This document shows positions 1-9,369 of a DNA stretch of 64,000 bases, piece after piece. A program made the translations under genes and the position numbers. A model generated the notes under the pieces. It did not search any database. It was not told the DNA's origin and saw nothing but the letters and a program-made list of their open reading frames with translations. The stretch comes from Ruegeria sp. HKCCA6707 (GTDB taxonomy: Bacteria; Pseudomonadota; Alphaproteobacteria; Rhodobacterales; Rhodobacteraceae), in NCBI RefSeq assembly GCF_013033515.1, contig NZ_WQEG01000002.1, positions 124,001 through 188,000 on the forward strand. Reading direction: 5' to 3'. Position 1 is the stretch's first letter; the number at the start of each line of letters is the position of its first letter.

Positions 1-1463
1 ATGCACAGGGTCAGGCTTACGGGTTCCACTATGGCTGGTCCGGCGGGCACCGTATGGTGGCCGAAGAGCTGCCCGACGGGCGCCGCCAGATCCAGTTTGG
101 ACAGGCAGCCCGGATGGAGCGTGAGGCCTCGACCCGGTTCGAAACCGCCCCGCTTTATGCGGTGTTCTCGGCCGATGGCATCAACGGATGCGCAGTTGCG
201 TTCCAACGGCATCTGCGCGATCGCATCGTCGCGTTCCCCAAGCCCGACCGTGCACGGCCGGTGCATTACAACTGTTGGGAAGCGGTCTATTTCAATCACA
301 ACCTGCCCGAGCTCAAGGACATTGCCGACCGCGCAGCCGCGCTTGGCGCGGAACGCTTCGTGCTGGATGACGGCTGGTTCGGCCAGCGTGACGATGACAC
401 ATCCTCTCTGAGTGACTGGGAAGTGGATACGCGGAAATACCCCGATGGTCTCGACCCGCTGATCAAGCATGTGCATTCGCTGGGCATGACCTTCGGCATC
501 TGGTTCGAGCCCGAGATGATCAACCCCGACAGCAGCATCCACAGGGCCCATCCCGAATGGGCGCTGGGGGGTGAAGATCAGATCCTGGGCCGCCAGCAAA
601 AAGCACTGAACATGGCGCTGCCGGAGGTGCGCGAGTTCCTCTATGAACGCATGTCGACGATCCTTGCGGGCCACGACATCGACTATATTAAATGGGACCA
701 CAACCGCGTGCTGCCGATGCCCGATGCGGCGCAGACCCGTGGGTCATATGCGCTGATCGACCGGCTGCGGCAGGACTTCCCGCATGTGGAAATCGAAAGC
801 TGCGCCAGCGGCGGCGGGCGTATTGATTTCGGCATTCTCAAACGTACTCAGAGGGTCTGGCTGAGCGACAGCAACGACGCTCTGGAACGGCTGCGCATTC
901 AGCACAACGCCGCGATCTTCCTGCCCATGGCTGTAACCGGCAGCCATGTGGGGCCCCGCGTGTGCCATACCTCGGGCCGCGTGCTGGACATCCAGTTCCG
1001 CGCATGGGTTGCGGCCCAACGCCATATGGGGTTCGAGATGGACCCCCGCGAATTGACCCCCGAAGAAGAGACGGTTCTGCGCGAGGTCACCCAATGGTGG
1101 AAGGACAACCGCGACTGGCTGTACTATGCCGACATCCTGCGACTGGACAGCCCAGACCCGTCGGTCATTGCCGAACAGCAGCAAACCAGTGATGGCTCGC
1201 GCTTTGTGGTCTTTGCCGGCAAAACCGACACGTCCTCGCAAATCGCGCCGCGCCCGTTGCGCCTGACCCGGCTTGAGGCGGATGCCCAATACCGCGTCGA
1301 GCTGCGGGATACAGCCACCGCACCGGCCACGCTGTCGCGCGGCAACCCGGCCCTGAAACAGGGGCCGATCACCGTCAGTGGACAATATCTGATGAGCCAG
1401 GGCCTGTCGCTGCCCTGGAGCTTCCCACAATCCATGTGGGTCATCGAAGGCCACAAGCTATGA
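1..1463 (+). CDS. alpha-galactosidase, GH36 family (5' end outside window)
   Basis: C-terminal two thirds or more of a glycoside hydrolase family 36 enzyme that removes terminal alpha-galactose from melibiose, raffinose or similar sugars. The reading frame is already open at base 3 and the real start lies upstream. Counting from the first in-window Met at 54, the retaining nucleophile is the Asp of the KWDHNR motif (codon 696-698). The acid/base is the Asp of SDSNDALERL (codon 876-878). The beta/alpha-barrel signatures LDDGWFG and GIWFEPEM are also present. No signal peptide can be judged because the N-terminus is missing. The stop overlaps the next start by 4 bases (ATGA), so it is translationally coupled to a galactonate-pathway operon. 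This supports galactoside breakdown as its role. Confidence 0.93.
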   Translation, partial: AQGQAYGFHYGWSGGHRMVAEELPDGRRQIQFGQAARMEREASTRFETAPLYAVFSADGINGCAVAFQRHLRDRIVAFPKPDRARPVHYNCWEAVYFNHNLPELKDIADRAAALGAERFVLDDGWFGQRDDDTSSLSDWEVDTRKYPDGLDPLIKHVHSLGMTFGIWFEPEMINPDSSIHRAHPEWALGGEDQILGRQQKALNMALPEVREFLYERMSTILAGHDIDYIKWDHNRVLPMPDAAQTRGSYALIDRLRQDFPHVEIESCASGGGRIDFGILKRTQRVWLSDSNDALERLRIQHNAAIFLPMAVTGSHVGPRVCHTSGRVLDIQFRAWVAAQRHMGFEMDPRELTPEEETVLREVTQWWKDNRDWLYYADILRLDSPDPSVIAEQQQTSDGSRFVVFAGKTDTSSQIAPRPLRLTRLEADAQYRVELRDTATAPATLSRGNPALKQGPITVSGQYLMSQGLSLPWSFPQSMWVIEGHKL

Positions 1464-3169
1464 CCCGAAAACGCAGGTCTCAGCACTGGTACGGGAAACT
1501 CGACAAGGACGGGTTTATTCATCGGTCCTGGATGAAGAACCAGGGCTTTCCCGATCACGCCTTTGACGGGCGGCCCATTATTGGCATCTGCAACACCTGG
1601 TCGGAACTGACGCCCTGCAACTCGGGCCTGCGCGATCTGGCCGAGGGTGTGAAACGCGGCGTTTGGGAGGCTGGAGGCTTTCCGGTGGAATTCCCGGTCA
1701 TGTCACTGGGCGAGACCCAGATGAAGCCTACCGCCATGCTATTCCGCAACCTGCTGGCCATGGATGTCGAGGAATCGATCCGCGCCTATGGCATTGACGG
1801 CGTGGTTCTGCTGGGTGGCTGCGACAAGACCACACCGGGCCAGTTGATGGGCGCGGCCTCGGTCGATCTGCCCTCGATTGTGGTCAGCTCGGGCCCGATG
1901 CTGAACGGCAAGTTCAAAGGCAAGGATATCGGGTCCGGCACCGATGTGTGGAAATTCTCGGAAGAGGTTCGCGCGGGCGAAATGACCCTGCAGGACTTCA
2001 TGAACGCCGAATCCGGCATGTCGCGCAGCGCCGGGGTCTGCATGACCATGGGCACCGCCAGCACAATGGCGTCTCTGGTCGAGGCGATGGGCATGTCCCT
2101 GCCCACCAACGCCGCCCTGCCCGCTGTCGATGCCCGTCGCATGGCGCTGGCGCATCTGACCGGCAAGCGAATTGTCGAGATGGTGGATGAAGACCTGAAA
2201 CCCTCGGACATCCTGACCAAGGAAGCCTTCGAAAACGCCATTCTGGCCAATGCGGCCGTGGGCGGATCAACCAACGCCGTGGTGCATCTGCTGGCCCTGG
2301 CGGGCCGTGTGGGTGTTGACCTGACATTGAAGGATTTCGAGATCGGCTCGCAAATCCCGCTGCTGGTCAACTGCATGCCCTCGGGCAAATACCTGATGGA
2401 GGATTTCTGTTACGCCGGTGGCGTGCCCGTCGTTCTGAATGAACTCAAATCCTTCCTGCGTCCGGCCAAGACGGTGCTGAACAAGGATATCTCGGCGCAT
2501 TATGAGGGGGCCGAATGCTATAACAGCGATGTCATCCGACCCTTCGATGATCCGGTGAAACCCGCTGCCGGTCTGCGCGTTCTGCGCGGCAATCTGGCCC
2601 CGAACGGCGCGATTGTGAAACCGTCGGCCGCGACCGATACGCTGCTGGAAACCGAGGCCGAGGCTTTTGTGTTTGAAAGCATCGAAGACCTGAAGGCCAA
2701 TATCGACCGCGACGATCTGCCGGTGACCGCCGACACCATTCTGGTGCTCAAGGGCTGCGGACCAAAAGGCTATCCGGGGATGCCTGAGGTGGGCAATATG
2801 CCGATCCCCGGCAAGCTGGTAAAACAGGGTGTCCGCGATATGATCCGCGTGTCGGATGCACGCATGTCGGGCACCGCCTTTGGCACTGTGATCCTGCATG
2901 TCAGCCCCGAAGCACAGGCTGGTGGCACCCTGGCCTTGGTGAAAACCGGAGATCGCATCCGCGTTTCAGCCAGCAAGGGTGAGCTTGAGTTGCTGGTGGA
3001 TCAAAACGAACTGGACGCCCGGCGCGCCGCGTGGCAACCGGACGATCCGCACTATACCCGCGGATATGCGCGGCTGTATATCGACCACGTGCTGCAAGCC
3101 GATCGGGGTGCCGACCTTGATTTTCTTGTCGGCAAAGATACACGCCTAGTCACACGAGAGAGTCACTGA
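1460..3169 (+). CDS. IlvD/Edd-family sugar-acid dehydratase (probable galactonate/arabinonate dehydratase)
   Basis: 569-residue [2Fe-2S] dehydratase of the IlvD/Edd family that removes water from an aldonic acid to give a 2-keto-3-deoxy acid. Likely cluster ligands are Cys53 (TPCNSGL), Cys121 (GGCDKTTPG) and Cys194 (AGVCMTMG). The family serine lies in SDARMSGTAFG near the C-terminus. It resembles the pentonate/hexonate branch (rhizobial L-arabinonate dehydratase type) more than true IlvD. A longer reading from 1436 exists, but ATG 1460 forms the ATGA overlap with the upstream gene and removes an unlikely extension. Downstream dgoK and dgoA argue for D-galactonate as substrate. L-arabinonate or D-fuconate remain possible because these enzymes are promiscuous. 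Confidence 0.88.
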   Translation: MTRKRRSQHWYGKLDKDGFIHRSWMKNQGFPDHAFDGRPIIGICNTWSELTPCNSGLRDLAEGVKRGVWEAGGFPVEFPVMSLGETQMKPTAMLFRNLLAMDVEESIRAYGIDGVVLLGGCDKTTPGQLMGAASVDLPSIVVSSGPMLNGKFKGKDIGSGTDVWKFSEEVRAGEMTLQDFMNAESGMSRSAGVCMTMGTASTMASLVEAMGMSLPTNAALPAVDARRMALAHLTGKRIVEMVDEDLKPSDILTKEAFENAILANAAVGGSTNAVVHLLALAGRVGVDLTLKDFEIGSQIPLLVNCMPSGKYLMEDFCYAGGVPVVLNELKSFLRPAKTVLNKDISAHYEGAECYNSDVIRPFDDPVKPAAGLRVLRGNLAPNGAIVKPSAATDTLLETEAEAFVFESIEDLKANIDRDDLPVTADTILVLKGCGPKGYPGMPEVGNMPIPGKLVKQGVRDMIRVSDARMSGTAFGTVILHVSPEAQAGGTLALVKTGDRIRVSASKGELELLVDQNELDARRAAWQPDDPHYTRGYARLYIDHVLQADRGADLDFLVGKDTRLVTRESH

Positions 3170-3936
3170 TGGACCAAACCGCCACTTTCCACGATCTGAA
3201 CGGCGCCTCTGTCTACATCACCGGTGGAGGCTCGGGCGTTGGCGCGGCCTTGACCGATGGGTTCCTGGCACAAGGCGCAAATGTCGCCTTTATCGGGCGC
3301 TCGGACGCTTCGGCCTTTGTCGACGAAATGCACCAGAAACACGGGCGCGCGCCGCTGTTCATGCAGGGCGACATGACCGACACCGAACTGCTGCATGCCA
3401 CGATGCAAAAGGCCGCCGAAGCGCATGGCCCGCTGAATGTGCTGATCAACAACGCGGCCAATGACAAACGGCATTCGCTTGAAGAAACCACGCCCGAGTT
3501 CTGGGACTGGATGATCGAGGTGAACCTCAAGGCTTATTACTTTGCCTGTCAGGAGGCCGCGCGCCAGATGCAGGGCAAGGGCGGCGCGATCGTCAATTTC
3601 AGCTCGATCAGCTATATGATGGGCAATGCGGGATACCCGATTTATACCACGTCGAATGCGGGTATCACAGGCATGACCCGGTCGCTTGCACGCGAGCTGG
3701 GGCCGCAGAAAATCCGTGTCAACGCGCTGGCACCGGGCTGGGTGCTGACGCAGAAACAACTGGATATGTGGGCCACGCCCGAAGATCTGGCCGCCCATCT
3801 GGACCGTCAATGTCTGAAAGAACATCTGTCGCCCGAAGACATGATTGCGCCTACGCTTTTCTTGGCCTCCGAGGCCAGCCGGGCCATGACCGGGCAGTGC
3901 ATGGCGGTCGACGGCGGCGTCGTGGTGTCGGGGTGA
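3169..3936 (+). CDS. SDR-family dehydrogenase, catalytic Lys replaced by Asn
   Basis: 255-residue classical short-chain dehydrogenase. It has the cofactor motif TGGGSGVG (18-25), NNAA (94-97) followed by NDKRH, the Ser region around 145-148 and catalytic Tyr159. It resembles sugar 1-dehydrogenases such as Caulobacter XylB, which oxidise aldoses to lactones, so galactose dehydrogenase is the contextual guess. The YxxxK motif reads Y-T-T-S-N: the Lys expected at 163 is Asn, codon AAT at 3655-3657. The rest of the gene is intact and in frame. Its start overlaps the upstream stop by one base (TGATG), inside a coupled operon. Whether it is active as a dehydrogenase is uncertain. It could be an impaired enzyme, an enzyme of altered chemistry, or an active variant. 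Confidence 0.85.
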   Translation: MDQTATFHDLNGASVYITGGGSGVGAALTDGFLAQGANVAFIGRSDASAFVDEMHQKHGRAPLFMQGDMTDTELLHATMQKAAEAHGPLNVLINNAANDKRHSLEETTPEFWDWMIEVNLKAYYFACQEAARQMQGKGGAIVNFSSISYMMGNAGYPIYTTSNAGITGMTRSLARELGPQKIRVNALAPGWVLTQKQLDMWATPEDLAAHLDRQCLKEHLSPEDMIAPTLFLASEASRAMTGQCMAVDGGVVVSG

Positions 3937-3940
3937 TGCG

Positions 3941-4834
3941 ATGAACGCTGAATGGATCGCGGTGGATTGGGGCACGTCGCAACTGCGCGTTTGGGCAATG
4001 CGCGGCGACATCGTGCAAGACCAAAAGCAATCCGCCAAAGGCATGGGGCGCTTGGACAAGAGCGGGTTTCAACCCGCCCTGTTGGAGCTTGTCGACTGCT
4101 GGCTCGGTCTTGACCCTGTTGATGTCATCGCATGCGGTATGGTTGGCGCCCGTCAGGGCTGGGTCGAGGCACCCTATGCGGCTGTACCCTCTGCACCTGT
4201 GCCCGACATTCCGATCCGTGTGCCCGATACCGATCCGCGCATCCGCGCCTTTGTTGTGCCCGGTCTGAAACAGGACAGCCCGCCAGACGTGATGCGCGGC
4301 GAGGAAACCCAGATCGCGGGTTTTCTGGCCACCCATCCCAACTGGGACGGAATTATCTGCCTGCCGGGCACCCACACCAAATGGGCCCAGATCAGCGCTG
4401 GCGAGGTGGTGAGCTTCCGCACTTTCATGACCGGCGAGATGTTTGAATTGCTGCGCAAGCAATCGGTTCTGAAACACTCGATCGGAGATGGCTGGGATGA
4501 CGACGCCTTTGCCGAGGCCGTCTCAGATGCGCTGTCGAAACCCGAACAGCTGGCCGCACGTCTGTTTGGCCTGCGCGCTGCGGATCTGTTGCACGCGCAA
4601 GATGCTTCTGTCGCACGCGCCCGTCTGTCGGGCCTGTTGATCGGGGCCGAGCTGGCCGCCTCGCGTGCCTATTGGCTGGGTCAACAGATCGCGATCATCG
4701 GCTCTAAAACCCTGTCCGCTGCCTATGCCACAGCGCTCGGTGCCCAAGGGGCCAGCGTTGAGACCGCAGACGCCACAACAACCACTCTGGCCGGGCTTGC
4801 CATGGCCCGCAACCGAACGAGGCAAACAGCATGA
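3941..4834 (+). CDS. dgoK: 2-dehydro-3-deoxygalactonokinase
   Basis: 297-residue kinase that phosphorylates 2-keto-3-deoxygalactonate at C6 in the De Ley-Doudoroff pathway. Family hallmarks are the N-terminal phosphate loop VDWGTSQLRVW (8-18), RGEETQ (119-124), LPGTHTKW (141-148) and TGEMFELL near 164-171. Length matches the family. It starts 4 bases after the SDR stop and overlaps the aldolase gene by 4 bases, so it is part of one transcript. With the dehydratase upstream and the aldolase downstream, the assignment is strong. Confidence 0.93.
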   Translation: MNAEWIAVDWGTSQLRVWAMRGDIVQDQKQSAKGMGRLDKSGFQPALLELVDCWLGLDPVDVIACGMVGARQGWVEAPYAAVPSAPVPDIPIRVPDTDPRIRAFVVPGLKQDSPPDVMRGEETQIAGFLATHPNWDGIICLPGTHTKWAQISAGEVVSFRTFMTGEMFELLRKQSVLKHSIGDGWDDDAFAEAVSDALSKPEQLAARLFGLRAADLLHAQDASVARARLSGLLIGAELAASRAYWLGQQIAIIGSKTLSAAYATALGAQGASVETADATTTTLAGLAMARNRTRQTA

Positions 4835-5436
4835 GCCGTTCTCTTATCGCCATCCTGCGCGGATTGACTCCCGCCGAAGCCGTGGACGTTGGTCAGGCGC
4901 TGATCGACGCAGGCATCGACAAGATCGAGGTGCCGATGAACTCGCCCGATCCGCTGGACTCTATCGGCGCGCTGGCCCAGACCTTTGGGGATCGTGCCCT
5001 GATCGGCGCAGGCACCGTGCTGAGCGTAGAGCAGGTCGACGGTGTCGCCTCGGTCGGTGGCAAGCTGATCGTGTCGCCCAATTGCGATACCGAGGTGATC
5101 GCGCATACCGCCAAGCTGGGCCTTGAAAGCTGGCCGGGCATCTTTACCCCCACCGAAGCTTTTGCGGCGCTCAAGGCCGGTGCAACCGGGTTGAAACTGT
5201 TTCCGGGCGTAATGGCTGGCACAACCGGGCTGGCCGCGCTGCGCGCCGTGCTGCCCGAGGGCACGCAGGTCTATGCCGTAGGCGGCGCGGGCCCTGAAAA
5301 CTTTGGCGATTGGTTCAAGGCCAGCGCCGACGGGTTTGGCATCGGCTCGGCGCTCTACAAGCCCGGCATGTCGGTGGATGACATCGCCACACGCGCAGCC
5401 CAGATCGTTTCCGCCTATGACGCGGCCCTAGCATGA
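4831..5436 (+). CDS. dgoA: 2-dehydro-3-deoxy-6-phosphogalactonate aldolase
   Basis: 201-residue class I aldolase of the KDPG/KDPGal family. It splits 2-keto-3-deoxy-6-phosphogalactonate to pyruvate and glyceraldehyde 3-phosphate. Schiff-base Lys122 lies in TGLKLFPG and the general acid/base Glu33 in KIEVPMNSP. The MNSPDP stretch in place of the TLRT of KDPG aldolases is typical of the galacto form. ALIGAGTVL and the terminal GIGSALY phosphate site are also present. It overlaps dgoK by 4 bases and the lactonase gene by 4 bases. This is the last carbon-cleaving step of the galactose route encoded here. Confidence 0.93.
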   Translation: MSRSLIAILRGLTPAEAVDVGQALIDAGIDKIEVPMNSPDPLDSIGALAQTFGDRALIGAGTVLSVEQVDGVASVGGKLIVSPNCDTEVIAHTAKLGLESWPGIFTPTEAFAALKAGATGLKLFPGVMAGTTGLAALRAVLPEGTQVYAVGGAGPENFGDWFKASADGFGIGSALYKPGMSVDDIATRAAQIVSAYDAALA

Positions 5437-6293
5437 GCCAGGTTTTCGACAACCGCCCCTGCGCCTTGGGGGAAGGACCACTCTGGCACCCCGAACGACA
5501 GCAACTGTTCTGGTTCGACATCATCGGCAAACAGCTGATGACGCGCGAAAACGGCGAGGCGAAAAGCTGGAGCTTTGACGAGCATGTCTCGGCTGCAGGG
5601 TGGATCGACACCACCACTCTGCTGATCGCCTCGGAAACCGGGCTGTGGACGTACAACCTGGACACCGGTGCGAAAGAGCTTGTGGTGCCGCTTGAGGCCG
5701 ACAATCCGGTCACCCGCTCCAATGACGGGCGTGCAGACCCCTGGGGCGGGTTCTGGATCGGGACGATGGGGAAATCTGGCGAAACCGGTGCCGGTTCGAT
5801 TTACCGGTTGTTCCAAGGCGAACTTCGCAAGCTGGTGAGGGATGTCACCATCACCAATGCGATCTGCTTCGCCCCTGACAAAAGCTGCGCCTATTACAGC
5901 GATACAGCCTCCGGGCAGGTCATGCGTCAGGCACTTGACCCAGAAACCGGCTGGCCCGCTGGCACGGCCGAGCTTTATCTTGATCTGCGGGATGAAGGCC
6001 TGAACCCCGATGGGGCCGTTGTGGACGCAATGGGCAACATCTGGATCGCCCAATGGGGCGCATCGCGCGTAGCGGCCTATGACCCTGCAGGGCGTTTTCT
6101 TCAGGCCGTCAGTTTCGAGGCGCAGCATACCTCCTGCCCTGCCTTTGGCGGCGCGGATCTGACCACCCTTTATTGCACTACCGCCAGCGTTGACGTCGAT
6201 GCGGACACTATGGCGCGTCAACCCAGCAACGGCATGACCTTTGCAGCCGCCAATGCGGGCAAGGGCCAAGCAGAACCACGAGTCCTTCTATGA
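5433..6293 (+). CDS. SMP-30/gluconolactonase family sugar lactonase
   Basis: 286-residue six-bladed beta-propeller lactonase. It is expected to open the galactonolactone produced by sugar dehydrogenase, giving galactonate for the dehydratase. Predicted divalent-metal ligands are Glu14 (LGEGPLW), Asn142 (TNAICF) and Asp193 (NPDG). Asn97 in RSNDGR matches the usual substrate-contact Asn. There is no signal peptide, so it is cytoplasmic. Both ends overlap neighbours by 4 bases. Its position between dgoA and the GH42 gene supports D-galactono-lactone, or arabino-lactone, as substrate; specificity cannot be read from sequence alone. Confidence 0.88.
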   Translation: MSQVFDNRPCALGEGPLWHPERQQLFWFDIIGKQLMTRENGEAKSWSFDEHVSAAGWIDTTTLLIASETGLWTYNLDTGAKELVVPLEADNPVTRSNDGRADPWGGFWIGTMGKSGETGAGSIYRLFQGELRKLVRDVTITNAICFAPDKSCAYYSDTASGQVMRQALDPETGWPAGTAELYLDLRDEGLNPDGAVVDAMGNIWIAQWGASRVAAYDPAGRFLQAVSFEAQHTSCPAFGGADLTTLYCTTASVDVDADTMARQPSNGMTFAAANAGKGQAEPRVLL

Positions 6294-8191
6294 AACCCGA
6301 ACTGGGTGTTTGTTACTACCCCGAGCACTGGCCCGAAGACAGCTGGGCCGATGATGCCAAACGTATGGTTGAAACCGGCCTGACATGGGTGCGGACCGGC
6401 GAATTTGCCTGGAGCCGGATGGAGCCATCACCGGGCGATCTGCAATTTGACTGGCTGGACCGCGCAGTTGAAACACTGGGCGCGGCGGGCCTCAAGGTGG
6501 TGATGGGTACACCCACGGCAACGCCACCGCGCTGGATGCTGGACCGGCACCCCGACATGCTGGCGGTGGATGCTCAGGGAAACCCCCGTAAATTCGGGTC
6601 GCGACGGCACTACTGTTTCAGCCATCAAGGCTATATCGATGAATGCCGGCGCATCACCCGGATCATGGGTGAACGCTATGGCCGCAATCCGCATGTGGCC
6701 GCCTGGCAGACCGACAATGAATATGGTTGTCACGACACCACGCTCAGCTATTCCCAACCTGCCCTAGCCGCGTTCCGCCTTTGGCTGGCGGAACGTTATG
6801 GCACGGTCGCGGCGCTGAACGAAGCCTGGGGCAATGTGTTCTGGTCGATGGACTATGACAGTTTTGATCAGATCGAGCTGCCAAACCTGACCGTGACCGA
6901 ACCGAACCCGGCGCATGTTCTGGCCTTCCGGCGCTTCAGCTCGGATCAGGTGGTGGCTTTCAACAAGGCGCAGGTCGATGTACTGCGCGAGTTAGCCGAC
7001 GCGCCGCTGCTGCACAATTACATGGGCCGCGTGCTGGAGTTTGATCACTTCGCAGTGGGTGCCGATCTGGATATCGCCACATGGGACAGCTATCCCATCG
7101 GCTTTCTGTCCGACCGGCTTGAGGCTGACGAGGCGCACAAAGCGGCCTATCTTCAGCAGGGTGATCCCGATATGCAGGGCTTTCACCACGACCTCTATCG
7201 CGCTGTCGGGCGTGAACGCTGGTGGGTGATGGAACAACAGCCCGGCCCGGTGAACTGGGCGCCGTTCAACCCGGCCCCCCTGCCCGGCATGGTCCGCCTG
7301 TGGTCGCTTGAGGCCGTGGCGCATGGGGCCGAGGTGGTCAGCTATTTCCGCTGGCGACAGGCGCCGTTTGCGCAAGAGCAAATGCATGCGGGGCTGCTGA
7401 CACCGCATGACACCGAGGCCCCCGGCATGGGCGAGGCGCGCCAAACTGCCGAAGATCTTGCACGTTTGGGGGACACATCGGTGCGCCCGGCACAAGTGGC
7501 CATCGTGTTTGACTATGCATCAGACTGGGCCTGGGCGACGCAACCGCAAGGGGCGGGGTTTGACTATTTCCGTTTGGTCTTTTCGACCTATCGCGCCCTG
7601 CGGCGGGCCGGTTTGTCGGTAGACTTTGTATCGACCGAGAACATCCCGCAAAAAGCTTACAAACTGATCCTGGCCCCGGGGTTGGCCTCGGTGGATGACG
7701 CTCTGGCGGCGCGCATCGCGAACGGTTGTGATCTGGCCCTCTTTGGTCCGCGCAGCGGTGCGATCACGCCCGATTTCCAGATTCCGGAGGGCGGGCGCCC
7801 CGGCCTTTCCGCTTTGGACTGCCAGGTCGAGCTGGTCGAAAGCCTGCCCCCCACTGTCGAACGTCCGGTCACCGGTGGCGGTGCGGCGCAGCATTGGGTG
7901 GAACGCTTGTCCGGCACAGCGCCCAAACTGTTGGAGTTCGAAGACGGCACCCCGGCACTGATGGGCAATGATGACATATGGTACTTGGGCTGTTTCCCGG
8001 ATGAGCCGCTATGGGATCGGGTCATCGCTCTGGCGGCACAAGCCACGGGCTTAGAGATCTTTTCGATGCCCCCTGGCCTGCGGCGACGCGAAACGGCGCG
8101 GCATGAGGTCCTGATCAACTATAACGCCAAGGCGGTCGAGTGGAACGGCGCGCAGGTACCGGGCTGCGGTGTGGTCTTCAACGAACTGTAA
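6290..8191 (+). CDS. beta-galactosidase, GH42 family
   Basis: 633-residue glycoside hydrolase family 42 enzyme. The N-terminal barrel opens with GVCYYPEHWP, as in GH42. Glu144 in QTDNEYGCHD is the acid/base and Glu315 in WWVMEQQPGP the nucleophile. The middle trimerisation-type domain (about 390-580) and a short beta C-terminal domain complete the usual layout. Length is slightly short of the common 650-690. No signal peptide is seen, so imported oligosaccharides are cut in the cytoplasm. Coupling by a 4-base overlap to the lactonase gene shows that both alpha- and beta-galactosides feed the same galactose pathway. Confidence 0.92.
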   Translation: MKPELGVCYYPEHWPEDSWADDAKRMVETGLTWVRTGEFAWSRMEPSPGDLQFDWLDRAVETLGAAGLKVVMGTPTATPPRWMLDRHPDMLAVDAQGNPRKFGSRRHYCFSHQGYIDECRRITRIMGERYGRNPHVAAWQTDNEYGCHDTTLSYSQPALAAFRLWLAERYGTVAALNEAWGNVFWSMDYDSFDQIELPNLTVTEPNPAHVLAFRRFSSDQVVAFNKAQVDVLRELADAPLLHNYMGRVLEFDHFAVGADLDIATWDSYPIGFLSDRLEADEAHKAAYLQQGDPDMQGFHHDLYRAVGRERWWVMEQQPGPVNWAPFNPAPLPGMVRLWSLEAVAHGAEVVSYFRWRQAPFAQEQMHAGLLTPHDTEAPGMGEARQTAEDLARLGDTSVRPAQVAIVFDYASDWAWATQPQGAGFDYFRLVFSTYRALRRAGLSVDFVSTENIPQKAYKLILAPGLASVDDALAARIANGCDLALFGPRSGAITPDFQIPEGGRPGLSALDCQVELVESLPPTVERPVTGGGAAQHWVERLSGTAPKLLEFEDGTPALMGNDDIWYLGCFPDEPLWDRVIALAAQATGLEIFSMPPGLRRRETARHEVLINYNAKAVEWNGAQVPGCGVVFNEL

Positions 8192-8265
8192 GTCGAATAG
8201 ACGGATGATCATAAGAATTGATACCGCTAACATAAGTTGCTAGAGGCTGTGCAACCCCTGATCGG

Positions 8266-9342
8266 GTGTTGCGCCGTAATACCGAAGCACGTATCGAACT
8301 TGAAAGCAGCTTTTTGGGAACCAGTCTCTTGTCCACCGCACGTTTCCCTACTCCAACGCTGGCCAAGCCCAGCTGGACATTGGTCGCCGATATCGGCGGA
8401 ACCAATATGCGATTGGGTGTGGTCATCGACGGAGAATTGACGGAGCTGCACAAATTCCCGACCGGTACGAATAGCGACCTGCTGGATGCGTTTCACGCAA
8501 CCCGCGATGTGGTGGGCAGCAACCCGCTGGCCGTCGTGGCCGCAGGCGCGGGGCCGGTCCGTGACGGCACAATTCATCTGACCAATGCGCAAGTCACCCT
8601 GTCCGAGACCGATATCGCGAAGGCCACCGGAGCCGAAAAAACCTTTGTTATCAACGACTTCACCGCCGCCGCCTGGTCGGTGGCCGAGATTGGCAAGGAT
8701 GACGTACAAGTGCTGCAAGGCGACCCGACCCCACCGACGGGTACCCGGCTTGTGGTTGGTCCGGGAACCGGTCTTGGGGTTGGTGCTTTGCTATGGTCAC
8801 AGGGCCGCTATCATACGGCATCGGGCGAAGGCGGTCATGTGGGTCTGGCCCCGCGCTATCGCGAAGAAGTGGCGGTGTTCGAGGCTGCCCGAACTCTGGT
8901 ACCGGAATGCTTCTTCGGCGACAGCCTGGCGGTTGAGGCCGAAATGTTCCTCAGCGGAACCGGCTTGCCGGTTCTCTATCAAGCCATTGGTCTGGCCGAA
9001 GGGCTGACGGATGTGGCCGCCCGCCCGGCCAAAGACATCCTGCAAGATGCCCAAACCGCTACAGACCCTGTTGCCGTCCGCTGTGCCGAGATGTTTACCA
9101 CCCATCTGGCTGCGGTGATCGGCGATATCTCGGTCACCTTGATGCCCTTTGGCGGGATCTTCCTGCTGGGCGGTGTGGCCGACAAGAACCGTTGGCTGTT
9201 CGGAGAAGCCTTCCGGTCGGCCTTTAACGCTGGAGGACGGTTCGATTCCGTGCGGCAAGGGCTGAACCTTTACATTTCGAACCACGCCGAATTCGGTGTG
9301 ATCGGTGCAAACAACTTCTGCAAATCTGCCCTGTCCGATTGA
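8266..9342 (+). CDS. glk: glucokinase (ROK-independent Glk family)
   Basis: Glk-type glucokinase phosphorylating glucose with ATP. The phosphate-binding motif DIGGTNMRLG sits at 42-51, followed by INDFTAAAW, VGPGTGLGVGALL and GEGGHVGLAP, all typical of the proteobacterial Glk family. The given start is GTG. It puts about 40 residues before DIGGTN, where family members usually have about 8-15, and no ATG exists in between. A downstream TTG start is possible, so the N-terminus is unsure. A 74-base gap follows the GH42 gene and a 27-base gap precedes the fructokinase-like gene. In an operon with alpha- and beta-galactosidases it would handle the glucose half of the substrates. Confidence 0.86.
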   Translation: MLRRNTEARIELESSFLGTSLLSTARFPTPTLAKPSWTLVADIGGTNMRLGVVIDGELTELHKFPTGTNSDLLDAFHATRDVVGSNPLAVVAAGAGPVRDGTIHLTNAQVTLSETDIAKATGAEKTFVINDFTAAAWSVAEIGKDDVQVLQGDPTPPTGTRLVVGPGTGLGVGALLWSQGRYHTASGEGGHVGLAPRYREEVAVFEAARTLVPECFFGDSLAVEAEMFLSGTGLPVLYQAIGLAEGLTDVAARPAKDILQDAQTATDPVAVRCAEMFTTHLAAVIGDISVTLMPFGGIFLLGGVADKNRWLFGEAFRSAFNAGGRFDSVRQGLNLYISNHAEFGVIGANNFCKSALSD

Positions 9343-9369
9343 CAGAGCACGCACCTGGGAGGGGACCTT

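Noticed and set aside
744..1454. Minus-strand open frame of 236 codons
   Set aside because: Complement of the GH36 gene in GC-rich DNA; no start signal or recognisable product.
3163..4059. Minus-strand open frame of 298 codons
   Set aside because: Antisense to the SDR and dgoK genes, which are firmly identified.
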